A DNA stretch of 64,000 nt from Dryomyza anilis (lineage: Eukaryota > Arthropoda > Insecta > Diptera > Dryomyzidae): the NCBI GenBank assembly GCA_951804985.1, contig OX638133.1, forward strand, positions 8,638,501 through 8,702,500, read 5' to 3'. The notes under the pieces were generated by a model. It was given only the letters and a program-made list of their open reading frames with translations, made no database searches and had not been told where the DNA came from. Position 1 is the first letter of the stretch, and each line of letters starts with the position of its first letter. A program made the position numbers and the translations under genes. Shown here piece after piece: positions 21,905-33,175 of the stretch.

Positions 21905-22796
21905 CAGAAAAGAAAACATCAATCTGACGAATTTATTCATAAATATTATGAATTTTTCTACCAACTACCAGATTCATCATATTGATACCACCGTTCATTA
22001 ATTGACATATTGATGAATGCATTTATTGTATATATGAACTAATTCATACAATCGAACATCATGGCGAAGAGCTAAATATTAAATACAATGAATTTAAATA
22101 GTCATATTGATGAATATAATTATAATATTGCAAAAATATTGTTTTTGCGGGCTCAAGGTCTTGCCAGATACAAAGTGCTATGTACTGGGGAGTGAAACAA
22201 ATTATAATATTTATGAATAATTTAAAATTTTATTTTTTTACGATTTTTTCAAAATAAACATTTTTTTTTAAATAATTGGAAAAAAAATTAAAAAAATAAA
22301 TTGTCTGAAAAAATTAATTATAAAAAAATTATAAAAAAATTATAAAACAAAAATATACAAATTGTTTATAAAAAATGTATAATTTCTTTTTTTCCAAACA
22401 TTTCTTATTAATATATTTTTTATAAATATAATTTTTTATTAATAAAAAATTGTAATTATAAATAAATATATTAGAAAACATTATACTAATTTATGCACGT
22501 CGAGCAAGCATTATATTAGAACTAATTCAAAAAATTAACGAAAAGAAAATTTGGTTTAATGAACAGCATTTTTTAATATGTTGTATTTTTTGTTTTTATT
22601 CATTAATATGATGAAACGTGTTCATCACATACAACTCAAGTACACTTTTTCGACTGTTACAAAGCGTTCATCATATTTATGATAGCATTTATAGCATTTG
22701 TGTTGTTAGTCATTAATATTATGAACGGTTCATCAATACAATGAGTCATGGTTTGAATAACGGAATTCATCAATATGATGTACATTTTTTTCTCTG
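21905..22796. mobile_element. 892-bp non-autonomous DNA transposon with TA target duplication
   Basis: The left end CAGAAAAGAAAACATCAATC and the reverse complement of the right end (CAGAGAAAAAAATGTACATC, ending at 22796) match imperfectly and continue into ATGATGAATT. TA flanks both ends (21903-21904 and 22797-22798). The subterminal regions are rich in TTCATCATATT / AATATGATGAA words in both orientations. The interior (22140-22540) is unique and A/T-rich and encodes no transposase. The TA duplication suggests mobilisation by a Tc1/mariner-type enzyme. Confidence 0.75.
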
Positions 22797-23389
22797 TACT
22801 TTCAACTATACCTAGTAGAAATATTGCAGTGCCATGATAGGGAACTGATAATTGTTTCGTTACCTTATTATAATCCGGCCACCAGTACTGACATCAACAA
22901 AATTTGATCATGAACATTTTAACCATCATAGGATACTTTACTACTATAGTTACTTGAACGATACGTCGAAGTACCTCAAACATTATCTTCGAAAATACCT
23001 CGAACTATTATTTAAATTGTATCTCAAATTATACTCATATATATGGCTGCTTTTGGGAGGACAGTACTCCTTTTCCATCCCATTTGTCCTCCTAAAAATC
23101 ACACAAAATCAAATTTATCCTTTTTAAATTATCTTCGTTTAACTAACTAGAAGAAATCAATTGTAATTACTAATATCTGATTTCTGATACTTTGCAAAAG
23201 ACATCGCTAGTTTAGTTCATGATTCTGATGGAAATAGTGTATTTTTTCGGACTATAAAGTAGAAGGTAATGTTCACGGAAGGAAATAAAATTCTAAAACT
23301 CGAGAAGAATTCGGTTAGAAAGATAAATATTAGAATTTGACTAATATCAATAAAATACTACTAAAATACAAGAATTTGTCATCTGGATA
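22797..23389. other. Unique intergenic stretch
   Basis: A 91-codon frame (22852-23127, +) is open but starts at a non-ATG codon and shows no domain. 23040-23100 is slightly GC-richer. No gene can be supported. Confidence 0.4.
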
Positions 23390-23595
23390 TCAAGAAAGCA
23401 AATTACTTAGTTGTCAAAAAAGTAAACAAACTTTATTCAACTGGATTTTCAGAAGTTAATTTATTGATTATTAAAAACCAAAAAGAACACGCTGTACTCA
23501 TCGCAAAAAGAACACGTGTTCATGTATTGTTGTTGTTTTCATCGATATTGCTCTGTCTGTATGCTTTGTTTTGCGAGGTCACCATCTGTGTGTTA

Positions 23596-23761
23596 TGCCC
23601 GTAACTTCAACGAGTAGATATCTATTGGTGTTCGTACCGAACAGATATCTCTTACCTATCCGGTGTTTTTACTCCTTAACTATGCGTTGAAGTTACGAAA
23701 TTTTGCTTACACGATAGATAACTAAGCACCAGTAGATATCTATTCGTTGAAGTTACGGGCA
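23596..23761. mobile_element. 166-bp Harbinger-like MITE with TTA target duplication
   Basis: The ends are TGCCCGTAACTTCAACGAGT (left) and TGCCCGTAACTTCAACGAAT (reverse complement of right). The inverted match extends through TAGATATCTA(T/C)TGGTG, about 36 bp. TTA is duplicated directly outside both ends (23593-23595 and 23762-23764). A 3-bp TTA/TAA target is the known mark of PIF/Harbinger elements. It sits inside the older inverted-repeat element. Confidence 0.8.
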
Positions 23762-24393
23762 TTAGTCTGCCTGTCTGTCTGTTGAAAGTAACTAAGCCAA
23801 ATTTTTCTAGATATTCAGACATTAAGTTCTTAGGTATTAAAAAAGTAACTAAGTACAATTTGTCTGGATTGCAAATTTTTTTCTTCTTAGGTATCAAAAA
23901 AACGGCATGACATACAATGTTTGCATGTGTGTGTTTTCACGAATGGAACAACAAAGCACAGCCAGACAAGCAAGCGTCTGTGTATGTATGATTGTTAATG
24001 ATATAAATAGAAAAAACGATTTTTCCTACGAATATTGGTATGGTTTCAGTTCGTAAACATAAATTTGGGTATACCAAGATAATTGCATTCCATTGTTATC
24101 TAAATACACTATACAATGCTTATGGATAACGTGCGGAGGATTTATACATAACCAACAGAAGAGGCAACAGAAGAGGAGAAAGTGTATAAGGTACTAAGCA
24201 GGATCGAAAAAACAACAACTATACGAACACGTGATCATTATATTTTGGGACGAAAACAACAACAACATTTTTGATACCTAAGAAATTAATAACTGAATTC
24301 AAGACTTATTCTACTTAGTTACTTTTTTGATACCTTAGAAATTAATAACTGAATCCAAGAATAATTCTACTTGGTTCTTTTTTGACAACTAAG

Positions 24394-24440
24394 AAAATCC
24401 ATCATCCGTAGTATATATTTTACTACGGAAGATGGATTTT
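24394..24440. other. 20-bp stem hairpin at the edge of the inverted-repeat element
   Basis: AAAATCCATCATCCGTAGTA and its inverted complement (24421-24440) pair at 19 of 20 positions around a 7-nt loop. It may be the terminus of a transposon. The word TACTACGGA recurs just downstream (about 24502-24510). Confidence 0.85.
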
Positions 24441-25159
24441 GTACGCAAAAATGGTAGTATAACTTTATTGAATTTTGTACGGATGAATTTTGTACTACGG
24501 AAAAATTTTATTGATCGGTCCTAGTTCTGCCTTTTTTTTATTAAAAATCAATCGGCAACTTCAACTCGGCATTGTACCAGAATGATGTGAATTAAAACCC
24601 GATATATATCTTTAGACCTCTCACTGAACTATTCTTAAATTGGAGAATTATCGGCGTAATTCGTTTCTCTAATTGATGCATAGTACAGTGCTAGGTACGA
24701 AGGTCTTTATTCATTCCTTCTTAGGACAACATCGTATTCAAGTAGCCTATAGGACTCATATAAAACTGGCACAAGTAGGTCCGATTAATATAATTTTGCC
24801 AGAGTGTGTTTTTAAAGAATTCAAATTTTTGTGTAGAGCTGAATTTTGTTGATTTTCTACGAGTGAATTCAGATATAGTTCGATCGATCATACAGATTTT
24901 TAACTATACACCATAACGACCAGAGGTTGGAACTCACACTCCGCAATTTCAACGAAGATTTGCCAACTGTTAAATGATGTCGACGCCATGATATTGACCA
25001 ATTTATTTTTGTTTTTCCGACCACTATTTCCAGAGATTCAGTGGTTCAAAGTTACAGAAAATGGGCCAAAAATCCCTTTGTATGGTTGTTTATATTGAAA
25101 TATATCTTGAACTAGAAAAGATTTCTATCTACTCTGTTAGGGCAAGTTTACATGATAAA
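24441..25159. other. Moderately complex unique stretch
   Basis: Unique sequence of higher complexity than most of the window. It could be regulatory DNA or a much-eroded element. No open frame with a recognisable domain is present. Confidence 0.4.
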
Positions 25160-25169
25160 GAAAACAGCT

Positions 25170-27066
25170 TTTTTTTTTTTTAATGTGGGATAAAAAATAG
25201 AGCCACTGCACTCAGACAGGGTTATATCCATTGTGCTGTGACCCAGTTCCCTGGTTTTTAATGATACTTTTTAGATTCATTATTGAATCTAAGAAGGCTA
25301 TTGTGTGATAGAGAGTGAAGCTGATCCTCTCTCATCACGTCTGTGCCAAAGATCTGCCTTCTAATTCTAGAAAATGCTGGACAGTCACAGAGATAGTGCT
25401 CTGTGGTGCCAGTTTCTTCGTAGCAGGCAGAACATAAGGCGCTTTCAGCCAGGCCGATTGCGTTCATGTGTTTTTCACATGCGTTGTGTCCCGTTAGAAG
25501 TCCCGTCAGTTTTCTGCACTCCTTTCTACTTAAGGAAAGTAGAAACGAGGCCGATCTTTTGGTTATCGTCGGTGTCATGAGCTTGGAGAATCTGCATTTC
25601 GTCTCATTCAGCCATCTGCTCTTGTGTGCGGAGGCGACCCAAGAGCTGATGACGAATTTTCCCGTAGATGCAGGTAGTCCAAGCACAGGTTCTAGTCCAA
25701 ATGGATTATCCTCAGATCCAGCACGTGCTAGTTCGTCAGATGTTTCATTGCCCGAAACTCCTTTATGGCCCGGCACCCAAATCAGTTTCAGTGTATTGTA
25801 TTTACCAACACAATTGAGACGTGATCTGCATTGACGTACAATTTTTGATGTGATGACCTGGTTGTTCAAAGCCATAAGAGCAGCCTGACTATCGCTGCAA
25901 ACTGATATAGCCCTGTTCTGCCATCTATTATCCGCAATGTAGTCCATAGCCATAAGTATAGCATAGACTTCAGCTTGAAATACCGAGGCATTGACGCCTA
26001 AGGCGAAGTGAAGTCTGCGGTCATCCGGTTCCACAAACACTCTAGCACCAGATCCCTGATCGGTTCTGGAGCCGTCTGTGAAAATGCGGTGTGACCCTCT
26101 ACCTGGCTCACAGTCAGGCGTTAGCCAGTCTTGAATGTCAGGTTGGCAGACCTCAAAATTTCGTCTTGGTAATATTTCTGTTATCATTGCATCAGAGGGC
26201 ATCTCCAGTAGACAGGTGTCTAATGGAGTGTCAAGTGCAATGTCAGAGATATTCCAGGGAACATTAAACCAGAAACCACCTCATTTTAGTCTCCAGCAGC
26301 CTTTCATGGTTTCGCCTCTGATGAAGATGTCAAGTGGTGGTAGGTTTAAGATTGCATTCAGTGCTGGACCAGGTGTAGTGGGAAAGGCACCCGTAACACC
26401 CAGACACACGGTTCTCTGAATCTTGGCAAGACTAGTTGTCACGCATTTTCGCGACAGCTTGTTCCACCAGACTACCGATGCATATGATATCATCGGTCTT
26501 ATCATTGCCGTGTAAATCCATAAGGTTTTGCTCGGCGATAGTCCCCATGTCTTCCCAAAAATTCCTCTGCATTGCCAGAAAGCATTCAATGCTCGCGAAA
26601 TTTTATTTTCAACATGTTTTGTCCAAAGTAGTTTACTATCTAGAGTTAAGCCCAGATATTTTACTTCGTTAGACAGAGGAATAGTGACACCCTTAAGTAC
26701 TGGTAGAGATAATCCTGTCATTATTCTTTTCCTAGTGAAGAGAACAATCCCTGTTTTGTGAGGGTTGACGGAAAGTCCGTTTGCAGTACACCAGCTGTCA
26801 ATTCGGTTCAACGAGTTTTGTGTTTTAACACAGACCTCATTGAGGGAAAAGCCTGTGGCAAGAATGGCAACATCATCTGCATAGGCCTGGGAATAGACAC
26901 CTGGTCCATCGAGATCGTTGACTAGAGAGTCAACCAGCATACACCAGAGCAGGGGGGAGAGAACGCCTCCTTGAGGACAACCTCTATTCACCCCTGCCAT
27001 AATATACTGACCGCACTCCGCCTCCGAAGTGATGGTCCTAAACATTAGCATTGACCTTAGCCATTT
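25170..27066 (-). mobile_element. 5'-truncated LINE (I superfamily, Loa-like) with poly-A tail and 10-bp target duplication
   Basis: A poly-A tail (T run at 25169-25181 on the plus strand) closes a roughly 75-bp 3' UTR. The direct repeat GAAAACAGCT flanks the insertion at 25160-25169 and 27067-27076. Only the 3' part of ORF2 is present: RT from the middle of the palm, then RNase H and a Cys/His motif. Endonuclease, ORF1 and the N-terminal RT are missing, which is usual for incomplete target-primed reverse transcription. The block is clearly more G+C-rich than its flanks, which marks it as a fairly recent arrival. Confidence 0.88.
25258..27066 (-). pseudogene. LINE ORF2 fragment: RT (C-terminal part) + RNase H + CCHC, one nonsense codon
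   Basis: From the 5' break, the frame carries the RT motifs NRGCPQGGVLSPLLW (around 26940-26985) and AYADDVAIL (YADD at 26872-26883), then the thumb region to a TGA at 26281-26283. The same frame continues without a shift into RNase H. Its FTDGS (Asp), QAEVYAI (Glu), CSDSQAAL (Asp), WVPGHKGV (His) and NETSDELAR (Asp) motifs carry all the active-site residues. A C-x2-C-x8-H-x4-C motif (CSACYEETGTTEHYLCDC, near 25400) follows, and the end is at 25258. RNase H in a non-LTR element places it in the I superfamily; the palm wording is Loa-like from memory. It cannot make a working enzyme because of the truncation and the stop. The plus-strand frames over it are antisense shadows. Confidence 0.88.
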
Positions 27067-27076
27067 GAAAACAGCT

Positions 27077-28859
27077 AGAGATAGAGCAAAAAATCTCATA
27101 GAGTTGTGTAAACACTACATAGAGCTCCACTGTACGGACATTTTTGTCTCTATCTCTAGCTAATTTCTCTATAGTGTATTCGAGACTTTATGGTCTTTTT
27201 TTGAAGATATTAAAACAGGCTCTTGTAAAATTATTGAAATCAAAGTGGTAAATTCTTAAATTTGTATTGTTTGGTCGAATTGAAATATATGTTATATAAA
27301 ATACAATAAAAAATTAAAAATAAATTAAATAAATTCAAAATTTCAAATTTCTTATACAATACATTTACTGCGCACAGTCAGTCAGTCATACCCTTAAATA
27401 AAACGAAATCAATTGAAGTAGTATTGAACAAAAGCTCAACATACTACAACATTTTTTTTTTTTGCCAATTTAGACAATAGTTGAAAAGTAAAATCAAAAC
27501 AGTGCTGTTGTTATTATAAGAAATTCAATATTTTAATATATTACAAATGAGTATTTTTTTTTTCGTTCAAGTATGGTTGCAAAAGAAAGTTTAAGTAGCC
27601 GGTAGGTAATAGTGCTTGCAGCGCACTTCAACGCTTTTAAGCACAAAAGCTACCTACGCGCGCAAAGTGCTTTTATTGTCTTCACTAAGAGCCTTCGTAC
27701 CGCTGACACACAAATGTCAAACAGTTATGTATATTTCTGACACATTTGACATGTAATAAGTTGAGCTCAATAATAGGTTAAGCCGTGTGCTTTTAAATTT
27801 TTCAATTTTTACTAAATTATAAACTTAGGAATACTTGAAATATAAAAACCTTAAACCCTATAATTTATTTACTTTGTACATTTCAAGTTAATGAACTTTA
27901 ACGTTAACCCACCTTCACAAATGCTTTTTGTTTTGATTCTAAAGCTTCTTGTGACCTCTGGACATGCCCCAAAAATAAAAAAAAAAGCAAAACAAATTTC
28001 ACACCTTTCTTTTTCATAACCCTGGCATTTTGGCCGTCTGACTGTCTGCTTCTTAACATTTTCCTCATCCGCCTTTATTATTCAATTCAATTCCATGCCA
28101 TTCAATTCAGTTACAAATTATTATTCGCTCTTCACAACGTTTGTTCACGGTGGGACGTTTTGGACGTTCATCTCCGTTCAACGAACGCCGGTTGATCTTT
28201 ACCGTCATATGTTGGGGGTCTTTAGTTTTGCATCTGGTTGTTGTTGTTGTTGCTTTAGTTGTTGTGGGTGCGGTAAATGCCCGTAGTCCATATCACACTG
28301 ACACAGTGCCCCATGTTTTTATCATCGGTTTTTGCATTATTATTTGCCTCCTTTGTCTCCATTGTTTTCTTTGAGGTTTTTCAGGGATTTTTTTTTTGTT
28401 TTTGGTCTGTACTCTTATGATTGATGCTTTCTTTCATTGTTTTTATTTTTCTGGTTCCTTTAATTTTGCAAGGCATTACATGTGTTTGTTTGTGTAACGG
28501 TCTTTGTTTGTTATCGGTCTTTGAAGTTGGTCTCCGGAGTCGGTGTGACTACTTTTGTTAGTCGCCGAAATTAATTGTTCGCATTACCGATTCATTGACC
28601 TCAGTGATTGACGATGGGTGTTATTGTTAATTATGAGCTGTGTTAATCGATTATATCGATTGGTATGTAACGAAAAATTTACTAGAAATTCTAATTACTT
28701 ATTTGAAATTTTTACACATTTGTTTTTTAACTGTTAAAATTATTTAGGTCATTTAATTTAAAAGCTTTCATACAAAGACATTGAAATAATGAAATGAAAA
28801 ACAAGAAAAGCATAAAGCTTGGAAGAAGCGCAGTTTGAAAGATTGAAGTTGTAATAAAA
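27077..28859. other. Intergenic stretch; GC-richer islands at 27590-27720 and 28130-28320
   Basis: 27586-27665 contains GTAGGTA...TGCTT and their complements AAGCA...TACCTAC, a loose hairpin. 27700-27755 has ATGTCAAA / TTTGACAT in inverted order. 28110-28330 is a moderately GC-rich unique island with GTTGTTGTTG. 28644-28663 holds ATCGATTATATCGAT, a palindromic site. No gene is recognised; the open frames at 28095-28374 read low-complexity Val/Cys from GTTGTT triplets. Confidence 0.35.
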
Positions 28860-29555
28860 AGTTCAAGGAAGCTTAAAGCTTTTTACAACTTTAAGCTTCA
28901 AATTGTCAGGATAATTTTATGCCTTCTGTACAATTGCTGTACAATTTTAAAGCTTTATAAGATTATGAAGAATTGAGTAAGCTTTTAAAAGCTTTAAGCA
29001 TTCTAAGCAATTATAAGCCAATAGATTTACTTTTATTAAATATTTACTTTTATTAAAGCTTAAAGCTTTTATTAAACCTATGTTATTCTTAAATTTTTAA
29101 GCTTTTATTAAAGCTTTAAGCTTTTATAAAAGCTTTAATCTTTTATTAAAGCTTTAAGCTTTTATAAGAACCTTAACTTTTTATTAGGGCGTTAATTTTT
29201 TATTAAAGCTTTAAGCTTTTATTAAATCTTTAAGCTTTTATTAAAGCGTTAAGCTCTTATAAAAGCGTTAAGCTTTTATTAAACTTTAAGCTTTTATAAA
29301 ATTTAAGTTTTTATAAGAGCTTTAAGCTTTTATTAAAACTTGAAGCGTTTATTAAAGCTTTATAATTTTATTAGAGCTATAAGCTTTTTTTTAAAGCTTT
29401 GAGCTTTTATTAAAGCTTTAAGCTTTTATTAAAGTTGTAAGCTTTTATTAAAGCTTTAACCTTTTATTAAAACTTTATGTTTTTATTAAAGCTTTAAGCT
29501 TTTATGAAAGCTTTAAGCTTTTATGAAAGCTTTAAGCTTTATTGAAGCTTTAATA
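28860..29555. repeat. 19-bp minisatellite (TAAGCTTTTATTAAAGCTT)n
   Basis: The unit contains AAGCTT twice and is close to palindromic. Its copies are drifted at the left edge and more regular from about 29100. No coding is seen. Confidence 0.9.
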
Positions 29556-30236
29556 CGAAAAATTTCATTCCAACTATATTTAACACCATAAAAATTCTAT
29601 CATAAATATGTAGCTACTTTGCATTTACAATTTCGATGAAAGAATTATGGATGCTCGTTATTATATTTAGAACATGCCGCCGCAAGTCAAACACTTTTCG
29701 TTGATCGCACTGTATCGCATTGCATTGTATCGTATCGCATCGCATCTTAACAACGTTTTTCGTTGTAATCCTGAATTCACGATTACAGACCATAATTCAC
29801 AATTGAGCTTTTCCGCGAATTGTTCACGCCTTTATGCCGCAAAAGTTGTCACCATAAATCACCGGGCAAACAACAATGTAAAACAACTACAACAACCAAA
29901 CAAATGTTTAACCTATGCTGTCTTCCAATAGTACCACAAAAGGAAAAACTATATCTGGAACAGAGTATTTTGTATTTTCAATAGCAAAAACTACGACGAC
30001 GCGTCGTGTCCTTTGAGATCGATTCAATGGCAAACGCAGATAAACTATTTATTGAAGAAAACAACGTAAAACTGTTGATAGATGAACTCGAACTCGAGTA
30101 TGGAGTGAAGAAATAAACAACAAAAAAAATAAGAAATGTTGTAAAGACGATGGAAATTTTATAACAGCAACGCAAAGATGTTGCAACAACGATAAGCGAT
30201 GCAATCGATTTCGTATTCAACGTATTTTCAAAGGGC
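29556..30236. other. Unique stretch with a short TATCGCAT-type repeat
   Basis: 29705-29745 repeats GTATCGCATT / GTATCGCATC. The remainder is unique, moderately GC-rich around 29670-30235 and has CAACAA triplets. The 85-codon frame at 29674-29931 starts at ATG but reads the short repeat (ALYRIALYRIAS) and shows no domain. Confidence 0.35.
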
Positions 30237-31125
30237 GTGCGATGGTATCAGAGAAGGAAACTGGAGCGGTTTGAAGGACGGTATGAAGGATGGGTGAGGG
30301 ATGGCATGAAGGAAGGTATGAGGGACGGTTTGGGGGACGGTATGAGGAACGGTATGATTGAAGGTATGATGGACTGTATGATGGACAGTATGAGGGTCGC
30401 TATGAGGGATTGTATGACATATATTATGAGGGACGGTATGAAGGATGATTTGAGGGACGGGATAAGATACAGATGAGAGACGGTATGAGGGAACAGATGA
30501 AGGACGATATGACGAACGCCATGAGCGATGTTCTGAGCTACGGTATGAGGTATGGTATGATGAATGGTGTGAGGCGGTATGAGGTCTGGAAAGAGGGAAG
30601 GAATGAGGAATGACTTGATGGAAGGTATGAGGAACGGTATGAGGGACGGTATGAGGGACGGTATGAGGGACGGTATGACGGACGGTATGACGGACGGTAT
30701 AAGGGACGGTATGATAGAAGGTATGGTGGACGGTATGATGGACGGTATGAGGAACGGTATGAGGCGTTATAAGGTATGGAAAGATGGATACTATGAGGGA
30801 GTGATCGTAGAGGTCGGATATGAGAGACGGTATGAGGTATGATTTGAGAGACGGTATTAAGATTGGATTAAGGAGGGTTTGTGGGATTGGAGGAGGAACA
30901 GTATGAAGTACGTCAGAAGGACGGTATGAGGAACGGTATGAGGGATGGTATGAAGGATGGTGTTAGAGGTGGGTTGAGGGACGGTATGAAGGATGGAATG
31001 CCAAATGATATATGGGATTCTATGAACACCGGTATGAGGAATGAAATGAGTAACTCTATGCGGGACAGTATGAGCGATTCTATGACGGGATAAGGGAAGG
31101 TATGAGAGATGATATGAGCTACTGT
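30237..31125 (+). repeat. 12-bp minisatellite (GACGGTATGAGG)n, encoding RDGM repeats
   Basis: About 70 drifted copies of a 12-bp, purine-rich unit are present. Because 12 is divisible by 3, each frame keeps one tetrapeptide. On the plus strand one frame reads (RDGM)n, with open frames at 30237-30476, 30579-30842 and 30881-31093. The frame is broken several times by indels and there is no unique sequence with protein character. I treat it as a tandem array. Confidence 0.85.
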
Positions 31126-32539
31126 ATATAGACATTGCAAGCAACAATAAAACTATATAAATCATGGCAAACAAGAGCAAATGTCACGACGATAGATATG
31201 GCGTATATAATAAAAAAAACCTTATGTTGTTGCGCCGCTTGAGAAGAGCAACAACTTGACATCAAAATCAGCAGCAGCAGCAGTAACATGGACGAAACAC
31301 AACAATGGCTGCAAATTGCTGACTACGAAGAAAAACAACGCCTAAAACAATGCTATAGTTCTTGAGCAATACAAGTGCCGAAACGTGACAATGTAGCAGT
31401 TATCGATGAATGAACAAATTGACGGAAGGTTGAATGAATAGAAGGACAAAAATGCAACGACACAGATTAAGATAATATTGAGCAGATGCAATACAAAGGA
31501 TTTGATGAACTAGAAGTTATTTGCGGAAAATTGCAAAAGTCCTTAAAAACTCTTCAAGATAAAACTTATGACGTACTAGATATTTAAACACAAGTGTTTG
31601 GATTTATTGCAAAAAATTAAAAATAAGAAGTATATCTAGTGCACATTTTCGATTTAAATTTAAATAGTTCGATTCAATGTGCAAACGCATGATGAGAAAT
31701 ATTAAAAATCTAAAATAATCAATTAAATTAATGAAATAATAAAAGATACAAAACTCACTAAAAATCGCTAAAAGATACGAGATTAATTTTGCCAACTATA
31801 AATGTATCTAGGTACAAAAACATGTTTAAATGATTTAAAAGCATGATTCGATATAATAACTAAATTAAAATCCACTAAAAGAAACGAAATTAATTCTCCC
31901 AACTAAAAACTATAAAAGTATCTAGATACAAGCTCAGCAGCAAATCATTTAAACGCATTTAAACGACTATCAACAACATGTACAACACATAAATGTTGTC
32001 ATTTCCCAAGCCATTAAATGCAGTGCTTCTTTTCAGCTTTTTATTTTATATTTTTACAAAAATTTCATATGCTGCAAAAGTATCTCATGGATGCGACAGC
32101 AACCAAAAATCTACCGCAGATGACGTAATTTATAGCAGCAGGAAAACATTAGCCTCAAAAAAACAACGAAAATATGTTGCATCCCAAAAGCAGTTAGATT
32201 GAGTTACTTTTATGTTACAGTGAAACGCATCTAAGCGATGCAAATTTATCTGCAAGTGCCACGCTTGTATTTGGGACAATTTTTAGCAACTGCAGTGCTG
32301 TGCGCCAGTCCTGTACTGCCAAATTTTTGGCTAAAAATGAGGAAAACAAAAAATTGTGCGCTTTGTGTGTGACAAAATTTATTGTGACAGCTATGAAGAT
32401 GCACGAGATTAGATGTTATTTTAGATACGTGGCTGTAGATACGTTTTTCTATGTTGGTACGTTTTTGTGTTTTGTAAAGATTTTTCAAATAGTTTTATTT
32501 TAAATTTAAAATTTAAATAAAAACTGAAATTTCTAAAAG
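31126..32539. other. Unique intergenic stretch
   Basis: Moderate complexity with CAACAA/GCAGCA triplets around 31260-31330. AACTA..AA(T/G)CGCTAAAAGATACGA-like words recur at 31750-31930. One candidate small ORF (31993-32202) is listed separately. Confidence 0.35.
31993..32202 (+). CDS. Candidate 69-aa secreted peptide ORF (uncertain)
   Basis: The frame is ATG-initiated. Residues 9-26 form a good hydrophobic core (AVLLFSFLFYIFTKISYAA) ending in small residues, as in a signal peptide. The following 43 residues are polar and basic, with Lys/Gln/Ser, one Cys and possible basic cleavage sites (RK, KKQRK). The layout is that of a neuropeptide-like precursor. However, T-rich DNA easily mimics hydrophobic cores, no homologue is recognised, and no promoter or polyadenylation signal stands out. 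Confidence 0.17.
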   Translation: MLSFPKPLNAVLLFSFLFYIFTKISYAAKVSHGCDSNQKSTADDVIYSSRKTLASKKQRKYVASQKQLD

Positions 32540-33175
32540 AACATTTATATGTTTTGTGATAATCATTTTAGAAAGAATATAATTGATGATCATTATGTAT
32601 TATAAATTTCGTGATAAATTTTGTGCTAATCAATGTGTGATAATTATTTTCTGATGTTAATTGTGTGGTGATGATTTTGTTTTATTACTTTTATAAAAAC
32701 CAGTTTGTGATATTTATTTTATTTAGAATACTTTTGTGATAATCATTTTGTGAAGGTCAGATTGTAAAGATCATTTTTATAAACATCATTTTGTGATAAA
32801 TATTTTATGATGATCATTTTGTGATGACAATTTTATGTTACTCCTTTTGGGAATAGCAGTTTGTGATAATCATTTTGTGATAATCATTTTGTGATAATAA
32901 TTTTTAAAAATCATTTTTTATGATCTTTTTATTATGACAATTTTAAGTTGTTAAGTTTTTAATGATTATTTTGTGTGGATCATTTTGTGAATCTAATTTT
33001 ATAATAAATACTTAATGATGATCATTTTGTATAGACGATTTTATGTTAATCATTCATCAGTGATCATTTTGTGAAGATCAGTTTGTAATGATCAATATGT
33101 GATCATCATTTTATGATAATCAATATGATTTTATGATGATCAGTATATTTCTAATACGATTATTTGTGATCATGA
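32540..33175. repeat. 15-bp degenerate minisatellite (TGTGATAATCATTTT)n
   Basis: Words TGTGATAATCATTTT and GATGATCATTTTGTG recur throughout with drift and indels. The most regular part is near 32860-32900. Confidence 0.85.

Larger units (their letters stand above)
23390..24440. mobile_element. Long inverted-repeat element with ~57-bp sub-repeats, interrupted by another MITE
   Basis: The left arm (from about 23395: CTTAGTTGTCAAAAAAGTAA, then GAACACGTGTTCATGTATTG) is matched by the reverse complement of the right arm (CTTAGTTGTCAAAAAAGAAC, then GATCACGTGTTCGTATAGTTG near 24225). Inner copies of TTAGGTAT(C/T)AAAAAAGTAACTAAG lie at 23790-23900. A direct 57-bp duplication lies at 24272-24385. The whole therefore folds back on itself, like foldback or MITE-type transposons whose ends consist of repeated modules. 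No protein is encoded. The outer borders are inferred from where the inverted similarity fades. Confidence 0.6.

Noticed and set aside
25374..26761. Plus-strand ORFs of 68-122 codons
   Set aside because: Antisense shadows of the minus-strand LINE RT/RNase H frame.
27077..27170. Inverted repeat AGCTAGAGATAGAG (27073) / CTCTATCTCTAGCT (27151) as part of the LINE 5' end
   Set aside because: It lies outside the 10-bp target duplication, so it is flanking sequence; a chance or unrelated palindrome is simpler.
27586..27665. microRNA-like hairpin
   Set aside because: The stem is short and interrupted, with too many unpaired bases for a convincing precursor.
27700..27760. ATGTCAAA..TTTGACAT as transposon ends
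   Set aside because: Only 8 bp match and no target duplication or second copy is visible.
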